Source: Vishniacozyma victoriae
Taxonomy: Eukaryota > Basidiomycota > Tremellomycetes > Tremellales > Bulleribasidiaceae
Length of the DNA: 64,000 nt
NCBI GenBank assembly: GCA_017654735.1
Contig: JADPYG010000090.1
Span: 434,001-498,000, forward strand
Reading direction: 5' to 3'
In this document: piece by piece, positions 10,007 to 21,236 of the stretch
Layout of the letters: the number at the start of each line of letters is the position of its first letter
Numbering within the stretch: position 1 is the stretch's first letter
The notes under the pieces: generated by a model
What the model saw: the letters and a program-made list of their open reading frames with translations, nothing else
Database searches by the model: none
Told to the model about the DNA's origin: nothing
Made by a program: the position numbers and the translations under genes

Positions 10007-10596
10007 CGTAGTGGTCAGCGATCTTGTTGCATATGTAGTACAGTCGACAGTGATGGTGCTAACTTTTGTTGATGGTGGATTACCAAAGTGGAGGTCACGA
10101 GGACGCGTTTGTGGCGGTCGGGCGGGGGTGGCGAACTGCGCTCCCACATAGACGAGTTCCGAAGGCTAACGGACGCAGTCCAGTGGAGTTAGCGGAGCAG
10201 ACCATGTCCACAGTAAGCTTGGAGCTTGATGTCAATCTGCGCTCGGTTCTGTCACATCGAGTCCATCCATGGACCGCGGCCGCAACCTGTTCACAACCGG
10301 ATGGATTGTACAATGAGGAGTGTACTATATACAGATATATACTATTGACAGAAGATACGGACGTATGTGAACAAGTGGGATAAGTGAAAAGGTCGACGCT
10401 GTAGCTGCGGGTGGCGAGAACAACGAGACCAGATCAAAGACTCTGGGCCTCAATATTAGGGTCGTGTGCTCCGGCTGCTATGCATTCTCCCCCCCGGTAG
10501 GGTCTTGCCGCATGGGAGCGCTCATCTTGCTCGGAACAGTGACTTTCCGGAGAGTTCTGGCGATAATGACTAGAGGGTCTCAGCACCTCATCTTCC
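10007..10596. other. intergenic region upstream of RAD1
   Basis: No gene is supported. It holds the ACGCGT element at 10103 and AT-rich TATATA-like runs near 10326-10342. Open frames on both strands have no recognisable domain. Confidence 0.5.
10103..10108. promoter_or_regulatory. ACGCGT (MCB-type) site upstream of RAD1
   Basis: ACGCGT is the core bound by MBF-type G1/S factors in fungi. It sits 97 bp upstream of the RAD1 start codon, inside GGACGCGTTT. The role is inferred from motif and gene function; the hexamer also occurs elsewhere by chance. Confidence 0.45.
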
Positions 10597-11971
10597 CTAG
10601 TCAGGGCCTACATACCTCTCTGGGCTGCGTCGACCCCTTGAGGCATGGCTGGGTGCGTACTCGCCATGTCTAAGACCGCTCTCCGGCCCGTACTTCGTTG
10701 AAAAGTTAGCAGTAGAGGTCCACTGCCTTGCCGAAGGAAGTGGCGTCGCTTGAGTCTCCGAGGAATAGTGAGTGGGTTGAGTGTAAGTAGGGGCACTTGC
10801 TTGTGTGGCGGCCGAGGTTCCCGATCGAGGTATTTTGGGTCGCTTAGGATAGTTCCTTGTGAACGCCGATCGATTAGCATCAAGGACGGGGTACATAAGC
10901 GGGAGGTAGTGAGCGATCTCTCCGGCATCTTCCCTCGTCCATCGGGTCCAATCGGGACGGTAGCTTTTGCCGTTTGTGTCTCTGAACGTCGGCGTCTGGA
11001 ATTTACCGCGCGCAAGAACCGGCTTCATATCTTCCCAGGCGTTTCCCAGAATATTTTCTGATTCGTGAGGCGGCGGGGGAGAAAGTTTACTCATGTAGCG
11101 CATTGTCTCTTCCCTGAACGTTGGGCCTGACTCTTGTGGGCACAGGAGCATAGCTTCGTCGTCATACCATTCATCACAGTGGTGGGGCCCGGCTCTACTT
11201 GCCCAATCCGAAGTTGGTTGACCTGTGTTTTTGTCGAGAGGAAGACGACTGAACATGATGCTGAGTTTGGCCAAGTTTCGGGCTGACGCCTCGTTTTGTT
11301 TCATCTCTCTTAGCCTTACCTGTTCCTGTGCGGCAAGTTTACTATATCCACACCGTTCATAGTCGTCACTAATGCCCGCAGACAGTATTCTTTTGGATAC
11401 TGTGGCAGCGGCTTCATTGCCCGCAGACTCTTTGATGATTTGAGCCAACTCGATGAGATGTGTACGCCCAATGTCGGCCCACGATAAGCTCGTAGGGCCT
11501 GGTTGACGAGGGGCGGGTAATATTCGTCTAAGAGGTACAGGCTGCGTGGCTTCGGGCTTACCCTCGCTTCCTTCATCACTTCCTGCATCGTCCCCAGACC
11601 CTTCGGAGCTGGTTTCGTTGTCACTATCACTTTCATCATCATCATCCCCATCTGTGTTGTTGGCTCCATCTGATATCTCCGCGTCGTCCTCTCCCTCTCC
11701 CCCTGACTCATACGCCTCTGCTTGTATTCGTTTCATTCCAGGGATAGGGAGAGGCTCGGGGCTGATAGCTGTTGACACGCGAGCCACTGTGTCTCGACCA
11801 GTCGTTTTGGATCCGGGATAAACCTTGTTATACTTCAGCGAGTCCATCGGAAAGTCACTCAGCCAGGCTACTTACCAATGTATATCGTGATGGAAGCAGA
11901 GCAGAAGGAATACTCCCTGTCTTCCTTCTGTGACGTGGCGATGCCCATGCAGAGGGCCTTTGACTCGGCAT
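10597..11971 (-). CDS. orphan acidic, disordered protein
   Basis: Not recognised. A better model than the single long frame joins a first exon (11876-11971, MPSQRPSAWASPRHRRKTGS and on) to the main exon (10597-11832) across a 43-nt GTAAGT...CTGAAG intron, in phase 0, giving 443 residues. The N-terminal third holds a strongly acidic tract (EGEDDAEISDGANN, then DGDDDDESDSDNE). The middle has a helical, charged stretch (AAQEQVRLREMKQNEASARN). The C-terminal half has Trp-rich segments (YRPDWTRWTREDAGEIAHYL), then a disordered Ser/Thr/Gln tail. No known domain, signal peptide or membrane segment is seen. The segment around the Trp residues could be a small interaction domain. It may be lineage specific. 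Function is unknown. Confidence 0.6.
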
Positions 11972-12595
11972 TGTCAACACAGCAGGGTTGGTGCAAGAGA
12001 GGAAAGAGGTGATATGATAAGAGAAGAAGAAGGAAGTCGGAAGTCTTTTCTTCTTACCTTGCGACGGTGTGACAGATCTTGCTTCCCTTTCATGGGTGGG
12101 GGTCAAAGGTGAAAGTGGAGTCGCAGTTGAAAAGAGGATACCCTCCTTACAAGCTCCGTCAGAAGCAGTGTCTTCTGCTCTCTCGCCTGCGTGTAGACCG
12201 ACGAAGGAGACACTCAGCTCTTGCCCCCGGTCTGCTACTTGCGCCCCCTTTGCTGTCGGCCACAGTTCACTTTAGGATGGGGTAAAACATGAAAGGACGT
12301 AACTTCCTTACAGGCCTTACAGGCCAGCAGGTGAAAGCTCCATCGGTTCTCACACCCTAACCCCTACGGAATGGACGGCTCCGCACCTTATCAGGTGGCA
12401 AGATCTAGCAGACCATATGGCGATGGTTTCAGCACAGTGTCATGGCTTTGGTTACCCTACTGATTCTGGGGATGTCTGCGTTTGCACTTGTATGTAAAGA
12501 CAGGTTAAATGAGTCCAGAAGACGGGATACTGCAGAACAGTACATCACAGCATATATAGCAAGGAGACGACCAGCGCCCCTGGTCATTGGACATA
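11972..12595. other. intergenic region
   Basis: No coding signal is supported. This is the upstream region of the orphan gene and the 3' flank of the septin-like gene. A near-perfect direct repeat CAGGCCTTACAGGCC occurs near 12312-12327. Nothing else stands out. Confidence 0.4.
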
Positions 12596-14431
12596 TCATG
12601 GCACATGGCTTCGTTTCGCCATAAGCTTCTCCGTCCTATACGTTTCATAAAGCCTCTCCTTCGTCTGTACCTTGAGCGCCTGCTCATCAGCCAATTTCCC
12701 CGATCACAATAGCCGTGATTGAACTCACCGAAGCAAACTCCCCAATGACAGCATTCCTCAAAGCAGCAAAATCGCTCTGAGCAGGATCCATTACGTTCGC
12801 TTGACCCCATGGGTATTCCCTGCCCAGACTTGTGGTACCGTCCTTGAGGATCTCGGAGCTGAAGATAGCGTACGGCATCGCTTGGGTTTCGACCTTGTCG
12901 GTAAGTGAAATCGGGGTTGGAGGGCGATCGTGCTCGCTATCGGATCCTGATGATAGTTCGGGGGTGTCTACCTGCTTCTGTCAGCCAAGCCGGACGAGTT
13001 GGAGGAATCGTGACGTACCCTCATACCCTCGCCCTCCACCTTCCCGAACAGGCTGAACCCTGCCCCTTCTTCTTGGCCGAACACTTTGGCTAGGTCCCTT
13101 CGTACGACCTCCCTGACTTGTCGGAGCTCGCTGGTAGTCAAGGCATCGGAATGGGTGAGGACAGGGAGTACATTGGCCCTCAGTGATAGTCGGCGTATCT
13201 ATAAGTCAGCTGTGCACATCGGATCATAGGGAGGCAGCTTTACCGTAGCGATCTCGACAATATCTAGACCTGCTTCCGACTGGACTCTCGATGATTTCAA
13301 GTGGTCGGATGCCTGTTTGTCCTGGTCAAACAGCCCAATGCAGGACCAATCCGCATCTTCATCATGATCCACCTCATTGGGTGGATTCAATACAGTTCGA
13401 GCATCGATCAGGTATATCACTATCATCAGTCACGTCTGATATGACATGTGATGCTCACCTAAATGGATCATTCCATCTTCCTGCCTTTTTCGAGTCCTGA
13501 TAATCCTACTCTCCTCCTTCAAAGTTTCCTCGAATCGCTCCTCCAGTAATCGAGTCAATCCAGCCACTCCCCTCTCCCTAGCCTTGGACGCGACAGGATC
13601 ATTCGAAAGATTGAGACCAGGTGTATCGATCAAGCGGAGCTGTATTGGATCATACTGTTCGACAGCGGCGGTGACCACTTGTGAGGACAATCTTAGGGTC
13701 GGACCGGCTGGAGCCGGCACCGAGGATTTAGTTTCGGTCATCTCGGCTACGGGTTGAAGAACTTGGGTCATTGGTGGACCGGGAGAGGTGGGGGAAGAGG
13801 GTGTATCGATTTGCGAGACGGGCCCTGCAAGGCTGATGGCACTCATATCCCCCTTTCCGTTCTGGTCGGCTTGACCTCGGCCGGGGTCTTCGAGGAAAGA
13901 TCCAGCGAGGAGATTGATGAAGCTGAACATTAGCCAGTCCTCACATTAAGTAGTATGAGAGATTCACCTCGTCTTGCCGACATTCTTACCGCCGGCCACA
14001 ACGATGTTGAGGCTCTCTGGAACCTTTCCTCGTCCCCTTCCTCGTTTCTTACCGATGGATACTTGACTCCCGGCAGCACTCGCTCGCCATTTGGCCGTAT
14101 CTCTGAAATTTCCATTTCCTCCATCTCCCTGATAGGGTGCTACTCCATGTCTATTAGGAGTAGGATCAACCACTTGCCAAGGAGTGAAAGGTCGATGAAA
14201 CTGGACCGGTGAATTCGGATCACGTACTAGCGAGGGTTTTCGATTACGTTCCGAAGGAGAAGGGGTAGTACGGACCGTATGAGATGTCACGAGTGGAGGA
14301 ACCTCGTCCCATCCCCATGTGCTTGTATCGAGAAGTGGGGAGGTGATATCGGGTAAAGATAGGGATGGCCGGAGTGGCGCAGGCTCCGATACCTTATGTT
14401 GTGATCTTCGTTTCCTGAGTATGGATGGCAT
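12596..14431 (-). CDS. divergent septin-like GTPase
   Basis: A multi-exon gene. The N-terminus MPSILRKRRSQHKV leads a disordered Ser/Pro region of about 150 residues. The G domain begins with LNIVVAGGKNVGKTSFINLL (P-loop), then LRLIDTPGLNLS (G3), then VIYLIDAR, IRRLSLRANVLPVLTHSDAL (the septin G4 position, with THSD where AKAD is usual), and YPWGQANVMDPAQSDFAALR, which matches the septin-unique PWG element. The last exon adds TKERLYETYRTEKLMAKRSH, the septin pattern of a Y-E-x-YR-x-x-K-L helix. Septins polymerise into rings at the bud neck. The altered G1 and G4 motifs, a Ser/Pro insert of about 60 residues between P-loop and G3, and the absence of a C-terminal coiled coil set it apart from core septins. 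Family membership is fairly secure; nucleotide binding may be altered. Confidence 0.75.
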
Positions 14432-14832
14432 GTGGTATGGGAGGGTTGAGTATGTGAGCGTGATACAGGTAGACAGTCTGTATGGTATGTGTAAGCAAGG
14501 CAGTGTACAAGAAGCAGTATATCTGATACGTAGATACACATCAGAAGGTGATCGACTGTATTGTGTAATTAAACTCGGTGCACAGACATCCTTTAAACGC
14601 CTTTCACCCCTTTTACCCCTGAACATTAAGCACAGACCTCCTCGCGTTACCCCCGTTTATCTTGAGTCACCAAAGGGGTGTTTCAACTGTCATATACATG
14701 TATGTAGAAAGGGAAATGAATCTGTGTGTGTGAACATTCAACAAGTCAGGGACAGCCTCCTCTTGACCCTTGAAACCATTCGTCAACCTCGGTCCCGATG
14801 AATTCGCTCGGAAGAAAGTCTCGGGGATCCAA
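14432..14832. other. intergenic region
   Basis: This is the promoter side of the septin-like gene and the 3' flank of the small orphan gene. No gene, RNA or repeat is supported. Confidence 0.4.
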
Positions 14833-15363
14833 TTAAGCGTCATTGAGGGCTGTGCTTTTGTCTTTAGCGGTGGGCTGATCCGTCCCACGCAACTCGCACA
14901 ATTTCAAGTGGTATGCGAGGTAGGAAGGTGAACCAGGCTGTTGCTCGATATGTCCAATGATTTGGTGGATATCGACATCGGTGAAATTCGTTGTCAAGTA
15001 GTGAGCCTGTCGACTGTGAGGTCCAGGGATGCTGGCAGTCTCTGGCATGTGCTTCAGCTTCAAAAGGGTGGGCAATGGGAGGTCTTCGCTCAGCAGTGGT
15101 AGGCTTGCCTGTTTTTGTACTGCTTTCATCCCACTTTTCAACCCCCAGCAATGTCCAGCCTAAAAGAGCGAAAGTTGAGAGATTATACGCTCTTGATGTC
15201 GACGACACACCTCTTCGTAAATGCATTGATGCTCTGGACTGAGTGGTTCCGGCCCGGCTCGCCGCTTCACGAGGGCATCGAAATCGAAAACATTGACAAT
15301 AGGCTCTTCCCACGCTTTGCCGATACTGCCTTGATACGCTTGTGAATCCAAAGGCTCCCGCAT
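14833..15363 (-). CDS. small orphan protein, two exons
   Basis: Not recognised. Exon 1 (15211-15363) begins MREPLDSQAYQGSIGKAWEE and joins exon 2 (14833-15159) across a 51-nt intron with GTGTGT donor and TTTTAG acceptor, in phase 0, giving 159 residues. The joined product contains the stretch CIYEEAGHCWGLKSGMKA. A helical region with LPTLLKLKHMPET and a segment FTDVDIHQIIGHIEQQPG follow. No signal peptide, membrane segment or known domain is seen. The donor is weaker than usual and there is no clear branch motif, so expression is less sure than for neighbours. A further upstream exon is possible. It is on the same strand as the orphan at 15955, and the two could be parts of one longer gene. 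Confidence 0.4.
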
Positions 15364-15954
15364 TTGGGAGGCTGAAGCGTAAATGTGGCTAAGAACAAAC
15401 GTTTTTTTGTTGATGTCTTGTTCCGTGCAGGCTTGTCGGCTCGATGGTTCGGAAACGATGCTTGTTGGGACCCCAGAGGAAGGTCGTCGTTCCCAAGCAG
15501 CGATGTCCGGGTCTTCTTGGATGTAGGTATGATGTCGACCTGTCTAATCTGGGATGAGCGTCAAGGGCAAGGACGACAACGGCGAATCTGTACTCTGCGG
15601 TGGATCGTACGAGCAATGTCAAGCAGTCTGCAATCAAGGGAAGATCAGTGACCCCGATGCTGAGGGGCAAGTCAAAGGAAATCGATCAACGGTGCCCAAA
15701 CATAATGTTTCGTATGCCAGGCTAGTGCGGGGGAAAATGAACATGCGGGATAGGAAAACAGTATCATAGCACGACTCAGCAAGTGAGCGGCAAAGCCCGT
15801 TGGTGAATGAGTCTGCGGTCAGACTCCCCCATGTCTTTCAGTCATTCTGGCCTATACATATACACTCTGAGCCCTGTTCCTCTGTTAGGCCTTCAACGCT
15901 TAAAAGCGGAGCCACTCAATAACACAGCTGTACTGTCCGCTGATGATCCATCCA
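15364..15954. other. stretch without supported gene
   Basis: Open frames exist on both strands but show no domain, no conserved splice pattern and no link to a neighbour. It may include introns if the two flanking minus-strand orphans form one gene. That is not demonstrated. Confidence 0.35.
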
Positions 15955-16809
15955 TCAACCTGCAATTGGGTCCCTCGGAGAACGGTATGCCTGACCCACA
16001 AATATCTGTCCAGTCCCAGTCTTATTATCCCTCAGCGCTTGTTCAGCGGTACCACGGAATGCCGAGATTGTTGGGCAGAATACGGTCGCGTCAAAGTCAG
16101 TCTCCACGATCGCTCGCCTCTTCGCTTCATTTTCTTCAGCCTCGTTTGCGGTTGGGACTGCGTAGACTTTCGACATATACGAGCGAACCGTATCTGCGGA
16201 GGCTCGTCTGATACGCTGGTCCAGCAATTGAATATCCGTTTCCGTGAAATCTTCCAACAATCTGCTGGCAGAGTTCGGATCCGCACGCGCGAGAACAGTC
16301 GGAGCCCACTGTACCATGGATCGCAGACCGTCTTCGAAGGAGCATCGGGACCCGGATCCGTCAAATTCGAGCATCGATAGGCGATCAATTGCGTCGTCCC
16401 CGTGTTCGTAGCCCAGCTTCTGCAGGCAGAGTCGACTGATCCTTCTTTCATCTTCCTGCAGGATTGCGGCTGCGATATCCGGTGGTAGCGGAGTCTTGTG
16501 CCTCAGATGCAACTTGTATTTTCGAGTTTCTCGAGGGTTGGCAGGCAAATCGGGAAAGAAATGACGATGATGAAATGCAATAGCATTCAAACAAGTGGCA
16601 GCAAGCAGTTCGGCTCGAGTATTCCGAGTCTTTGGGCAAGTACAAGGGTAAGAGGGTTGCCGGGCTGAAGGGGTGGAATATACAATTGGCATTGGTGGTT
16701 GACATGACGGACAAGTTCCTTCGGCGAAGATGGAACGGAAATACGCTTTGTTTTCACCATCACTGGCAGACGCGTTGGTTGTAAGCGTGGGATGATTGTA
16801 AGTAGACAT
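15955..16809 (-). CDS. orphan Cys-containing protein
   Basis: Not recognised. A single uninterrupted frame of 284 residues starts at 16809 (MSTYNHPTLTTNASASDGEN). Near residues 33-59 there are paired cysteines, GTCPSCQPP and YPCTCPKTR, compatible with a small zinc-binding element. The rest is mostly helical and charged (ILQEDERRISRLCLQKLGYE, then SRLLEDFTETDIQLLDQRIR), with a C-terminal region rich in Ala/Glu (ANEAEENEAKRRAIVE). No signal peptide or membrane segment is seen. A CRE-like TGACGTCA lies about 218 bp upstream. A zinc-binding regulatory protein is possible but not shown. Confidence 0.5.
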   Translation of the reverse strand: MSTYNHPTLTTNASASDGENKAYFRSIFAEGTCPSCQPPMPIVYSTPSARQPSYPCTCPKTRNTRAELLAATCLNAIAFHHRHFFPDLPANPRETRKYKLHLRHKTPLPPDIAAAILQEDERRISRLCLQKLGYEHGDDAIDRLSMLEFDGSGSRCSFEDGLRSMVQWAPTVLARADPNSASRLLEDFTETDIQLLDQRIRRASADTVRSYMSKVYAVPTANEAEENEAKRRAIVETDFDATVFCPTISAFRGTAEQALRDNKTGTGQIFVGQAYRSPRDPIAG

Positions 16810-17127
16810 CGTGGTTGTTGGTGCAAGTGATACGATAATGAGAGTATGAGTGTGAGAGAAAGTGATATGAGAAGTGGCAAGGGTTATATGGAGTTTTACG
16901 AGAACCTTTTGTCAACTCGAGGACGAAGGATGTCCAAAAGAACCTCGGCGTTGTGGAGCATGTGAAAGGTGGTCGGTCAAATAATCGAATTGTCGGTTTC
17001 AGATGTCATTACGGGTGAGAAGTAGATGACGTCAAAGAGTCGCGAGCCAGCGACAGGTCAAGAACTTGAGGAACTCCCTAAGACGTACATCGTCCAATCG
17101 ACAGTTGTCCTAATCCCCATCTATAAT
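16810..17127. other. promoter region of the orphan gene at 16809
   Basis: This 318-bp gap lies between the orphan start (16809, minus) and the GDA1 stop codon (17128, minus). It contains the CRE-like palindrome at 17027. No gene is seen. Confidence 0.4.
17027..17034. promoter_or_regulatory. CRE-like palindrome TGACGTCA
   Basis: A perfect TGACGTCA, the core site of CREB/ATF-type bZIP factors, lies 218 bp upstream of the minus-strand orphan at 16809 and just past the 3' end of GDA1. Its function is inferred from the motif only. Confidence 0.4.
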
Positions 17128-19240
17128 CTACGCGGTACAAGTCAATGATGCTTTCTCCACCAGCGCCAATCCAGCGCCCAATGCCCAACCCAATTCAACC
17201 CCCTCCATCTGCTTAGCAACCAACAACTCCCTATCCTCTCTCAACTCATATCCCAACCCTAGTAGAGCATTCATGAATGTCAAATCGAGACAGTATTCAG
17301 GTCGATCTCTAAGTTCGTCCAATGCTAATTGATTTCCTTCGAACCGAGTCTCCCAGACGTCTGGACCTGCGCAAACGTCTTTGGCGAGTTGGGTGAGGTC
17401 GCCTACTTTAAGACTTTGTTGTGTTGAGGGGAGGAGTGGTTTGATTCGGTCGGTGAAATATGATAAGGCTAGGAGTTGGCCTCGGGGGAATGTATCGAGT
17501 AGAGAGGGTTGGTAGACTCCGTCGAACGAACATGGCTTGACCTCGCAGATGCTGTCCGTCAGTTGTGGTCATGTCTGATTACGATATAACTCACGCGTCC
17601 TTGGCCATGACGAGCTCGACAACACGCTTACAAGCCTCATACCCACCAGTGACACCGTGCATCGAGACATTCACGGCGTTTCTTCCAGGAGGATCAAGTT
17701 CCACACGCCTAGTACTACCCTTGACCAAACAAGGATTAGGTACTTGCACACTCTCGCTCAGTTTATCCCATTCAACCTCCCCTCGACCGAATGACCAAGT
17801 GAAAGCAACGAGATTATGGACACTACGCCTTGCTCGCATGAGTCCGTAGCCGAGGTAGGAGTGTTGGTAGAGTGTGAATTCCTTTCCGCCAAAGTTGAGT
17901 AGGTATTTGTGTTCACCTTCTACTAGGGATTGTTCAGAGTCGGCGGGGAAGATTGGTTCGAATACGATTTGAGTAGATGCTCCTCCTAGATCCATGACGG
18001 CTAGGGTCTCGGATGCGTCGACTCCTTCTCCGATCTTCTTCTGGAGGTAGTTGGCAGTGATCCATGCATAGACACCTGATATCAGCGATACTCTATCAAG
18101 ACGAATAGTGACTCACCTTCATCCTTGCCGTCCATAATCTCGACAGATCGCTCATTACCCACAACAAATGGGTAGTTGGTCTCAAGCCTATTCCTGACCT
18201 CATCCAGAATAGCTTCACTCTCCTTGGCGCCCAACAACCTTAATCCAGCAGTAGCCTTGACTTCAACAGGTGAACAATTCCACATCTCCTCCGGAACCAC
18301 TCTCTTAGCTTCATCCAACAATGGATCAAGCGAAGCAGCAGCCGCTGTCGGATCACGTGCGAAAGCCGATAATCCAGGGTTGATCATTTTGAAAGCCTCG
18401 TACTCCAATGAAGGCATGGCGTGACAATTGTGGAATTTGTAGACATGGATCCTTGAGCCTGTTGATCCAGCATCGATGGTCAAAGCGTACTGGACAAGTG
18501 GTTTATCGCCATGTGCCTCTGAACAGAATGTAGTGGTGGCAGGGTTCGCATCGGTTTCGAATGATGTTGGGCCCGTGTGAGAGTTTCCGGTTGATTCGAG
18601 GACCTCGGTGAAATCCCCCTCAGCATCGTGTGCGTCTTTGGCTTCGTCTGAAAGGGGGTCGTGGGGGTTGCTGGATGATGGCATGTCCTCTTCGGAAGGC
18701 GATTTCTGATCGGTATCGATAGGTAGGATATGTAATGATCCATCCTCTCCTTCTGCGTGTTCATGTGTCTGTCCGACTTCCGAGTCTAAAGGTCTGAAAG
18801 GTGGTGTATAATCCGTCTGGTCAATCTCCACGGGCTCCTTGTTCAAATCGGGCGTATATGTGTCTACCATCAGCTCCACTCTCCATATTTACCAGGTCTG
18901 GAGGGTACTTACTGTCATCCTCAAATCCAACATTCTGTCCACTATTGCGTGTAGCTCCGTGATATCCTCCAAGCGCGACAACAACAAAAGTAACACCCCC
19001 ACCAACAAGTAACCATCTCTTCCAAGCGCTCATTCCTCCTCCAGACCTCTTTCTATTCGGAGCGCCATTGGCGTTGGTGGGCAAAGCCGTATATTTTCTA
19101 GATCCAAACATCTCTGCCTTTCTCTCCCGAAGACCTGATCTTGTCGGTGATGATTGACGAGTTGAAGATACTGTTGTAGCTACTGAGTCGGTCTCGGGTG
19201 TAGTAGATCGAGTACGGGTTTTAGTTTTGGGATTGACCAT
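17128..19240 (-). CDS. GDA1: Golgi guanosine diphosphatase (GDA1/CD39 family)
   Basis: A four- to five-exon gene. A Thr/Ser-rich cytoplasmic tail of about 70 residues precedes one signal-anchor segment (WLLVGGGVTFVVVALGG), then a long acidic stem, then the lumenal nucleotidase domain. The apyrase-conserved regions are present in order: TIDAGSTGSRIHVYKFH (ACR1), EVKATAGLRLLG (ACR2), VYAWITANYLQ (ACR3), VMDLGGASTQIVFEP (ACR4) and, near the end, SFDGVYQPSL. The family hydrolyses nucleoside diphosphates; Golgi GDA1 converts GDP to GMP so that GDP-mannose can be imported for glycosylation. Type II topology and length fit a Golgi enzyme. GDP specificity is inferred from topology and fungal usage rather than from a diagnostic residue. 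Confidence 0.88.
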
Positions 19241-20508
19241 GCAATCTTAACAATGTGAATTTGACTAAAAAGGTCAGCGCGTCTGTGTGTAAGGGAAAAG
19301 AAAGAGATTTCAGTGGGCACTGCTTTTGACTTACGCGTCACCAAAAGATTGTCGGGACCAAGGAGGGTCGTCTATAGGTCTGATCGGGGGTGGATAAAGC
19401 TATGTACTTGAAGCAGGGAGTGACACGTCGAAAAATGGGGAATCAGTGGCCAAAGATTAGACTCCAGCGCAACTTCTTTAAACGTCCGAAAAGGGTAATT
19501 GAAGACGCGCCGGATTACTACATGGGGCATATCTCATATCTATAGGTGTGCTTGCTGTACTTCAGCGATCAGCACTCATTCCATTGGATTGCCGAGGTGG
19601 TACAACACAGAGTGGTGGATAAAACCTCGACCTGACTTGTGAGCAGTGAATGGCAACTTGTCGTTGGTGAGTGTGCTCTGTGCAGATGACGTGTTCTACT
19701 CACAACAAAGGCTGACTCCAGCCAGACTCTACGGCAGCTCTCAACCATGATTTACTGTACGTTATGCATCAAGTCGATGCATTGACCACAGCTCCTCAGT
19801 TGCCGGGTCTCTATAAGCGTATTCAAAGATTATCCAGGAGTTTGCCTTCTTGGACCCACTCTTCTTCCACGGCGCGAGCCTTTGAAAGGGGGAAACGGAA
19901 ATTGCTCCGTAGGCCCCTATCTTAAACCTGTTCAAGTCGCTGCTACTCATATAACGCGACCTGCTTCACCACCCGAGCTTACAGAGGGCTAGCTTACAGC
20001 TGAGACATCAGCTCATTTATACGTTGTGATGCCTTAGCGCTGTTCGCTCGTGCCTCGAGTAAAATCAGGGCGATTGTCGGCACCATCGTCGTCCTTCTTT
20101 GGTGACGACTCAATCATTGACTGTCTTCATTGGCTCCAAGCAAGACAAGCCACACTCTTCAATTGATACTAATGGTGGCGATGAACTCGGTCCTGACGAA
20201 TCAACAGACCTCGCTGCGTTACAACTCGATATATTCCTCCAAAGAACGATCGACCCTGCAAAAGGTCAACAGCATCTTTGCGAGAAGAGCCATACATGTC
20301 AATTATTAGGAAAGCAACTATAGAATACGGATTACGATGAATTTGGAGTAGGAGTCTGGAAAGAGAACCAGGTGTACAAGCTTCCGAGCGACAAGTCGGC
20401 ACCGTCGGACAGAGTTAAAGGTACGCCGTCGTTCACAAGTGCGGGATCGGGCGAGTAAGTCTCGCTGAAGATTGTAAGCGAGGCATATAAGTGGAGACAC
20501 GATCAAGC
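19241..20508. other. long intergenic region
   Basis: This 1.27-kb stretch lies upstream of GDA1. It holds an ACGCGT site at 19333. Small open frames (19762-19950 minus, 20099-20323 plus) have no recognisable domain and no splice support. No repeat or RNA gene is seen. Confidence 0.4.
19333..19338. promoter_or_regulatory. ACGCGT site upstream of GDA1
   Basis: ACGCGT lies 93 bp upstream of the GDA1 start codon. The distance resembles that of the sites at RAD1 and MCM5, but GDA1 is not an expected G1/S gene, so this may be chance. Confidence 0.3.
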
Positions 20509-21236
20509 TCACTTGGAAGCGGTCACTAGGTATACCACAGGGTAGGCGTAGGTGAGGAGCATACGCCAGTATTGTCCCTGGTCGATAGACGATTCTAAAT
20601 CGTAGACACAGTCCCGAAGGGCCAACGAGCTGCCGTTCAAACCGGTGGTGCCGTTGTCGTTGTCAACCTCTTCAGAGGTGGCGGCGACAGCTGAGACACA
20701 TTGCTTGCCGTTGTCATTGTCGGAGTTGGGGAATGTGATATGACCGTATATGACTTGAGCACTGTTGGCACTGCGCTCATCAGTAGCTGTATACCAAACT
20801 CTGTGGAGGACGTTACCGAGATTGTTCAGTCCCAGTGTTCTTCTCGCACACCTCGAACGAAAAGTAGTCATCGGCATCGCAGTCGTTCTCTCCACATCGT
20901 GTCACAGTCTGATCATCGCCGAGGCCAAGTCGAACGATCTGGGGGTCGGTGAACTCGCCCAGTCGTGTGTCCTCATTGAAGGCATATGTCGTCAGGTTTG
21001 CAACGAATTCGGCCTGGCCTCGAAAAGTATAGTCGTTGAATGGCGCTAAAAACAAGTCAGCAATGGCTCACGCAAATGCTACGGCCACAAATCTCACCGC
21101 TGAATTTGTAGACAACACACGAAAGATCGTTGTCGGCATTGGCGTTGTCATCATCGCGTTTGAGGACGGGAGTGTTTTGGATAGGCGAAGCTGAAGCCGA
21201 TGACAAAGCGATGAGAACAGGTAAAATTGACCACAT
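20509..21236 (-). CDS. small secreted orphan protein
   Basis: Not recognised as a family. Three exons by eye. Exon 1 gives a signal peptide, MWSILPVLIALSSASASP, then a KR dibasic site (LKRDDDNAN) that could be processed by a Kex2-type protease. The first intron ends TTTTTAG before CGCCATTCAACG. The second intron (GTAACG...GCTACTGATGAGCGCAG) joins GTEQSR to ANSAQVIYGHITF in frame. The mature protein holds several cysteines (LSCVVYKF, TRCGENDCDADD, FEVCEKN, KQCVSAV, LRDCVYDL), so it is probably disulphide-stabilised, and it ends VVYLVTASK. It is about 200 residues. No enzyme motif is seen. Small, Cys-containing and secreted fits a wall or effector-like role, which is only an inference. Confidence 0.6.

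Noticed and set aside
15943..16380. Plus-strand frames across the orphan at 15955
   Set aside because: They overlap the longer minus-strand frame with an ATG and paired cysteines, and show no domain themselves.
19762..20323. Small frames upstream of GDA1
   Set aside because: Short, without recognisable residues or introns; treated as intergenic.
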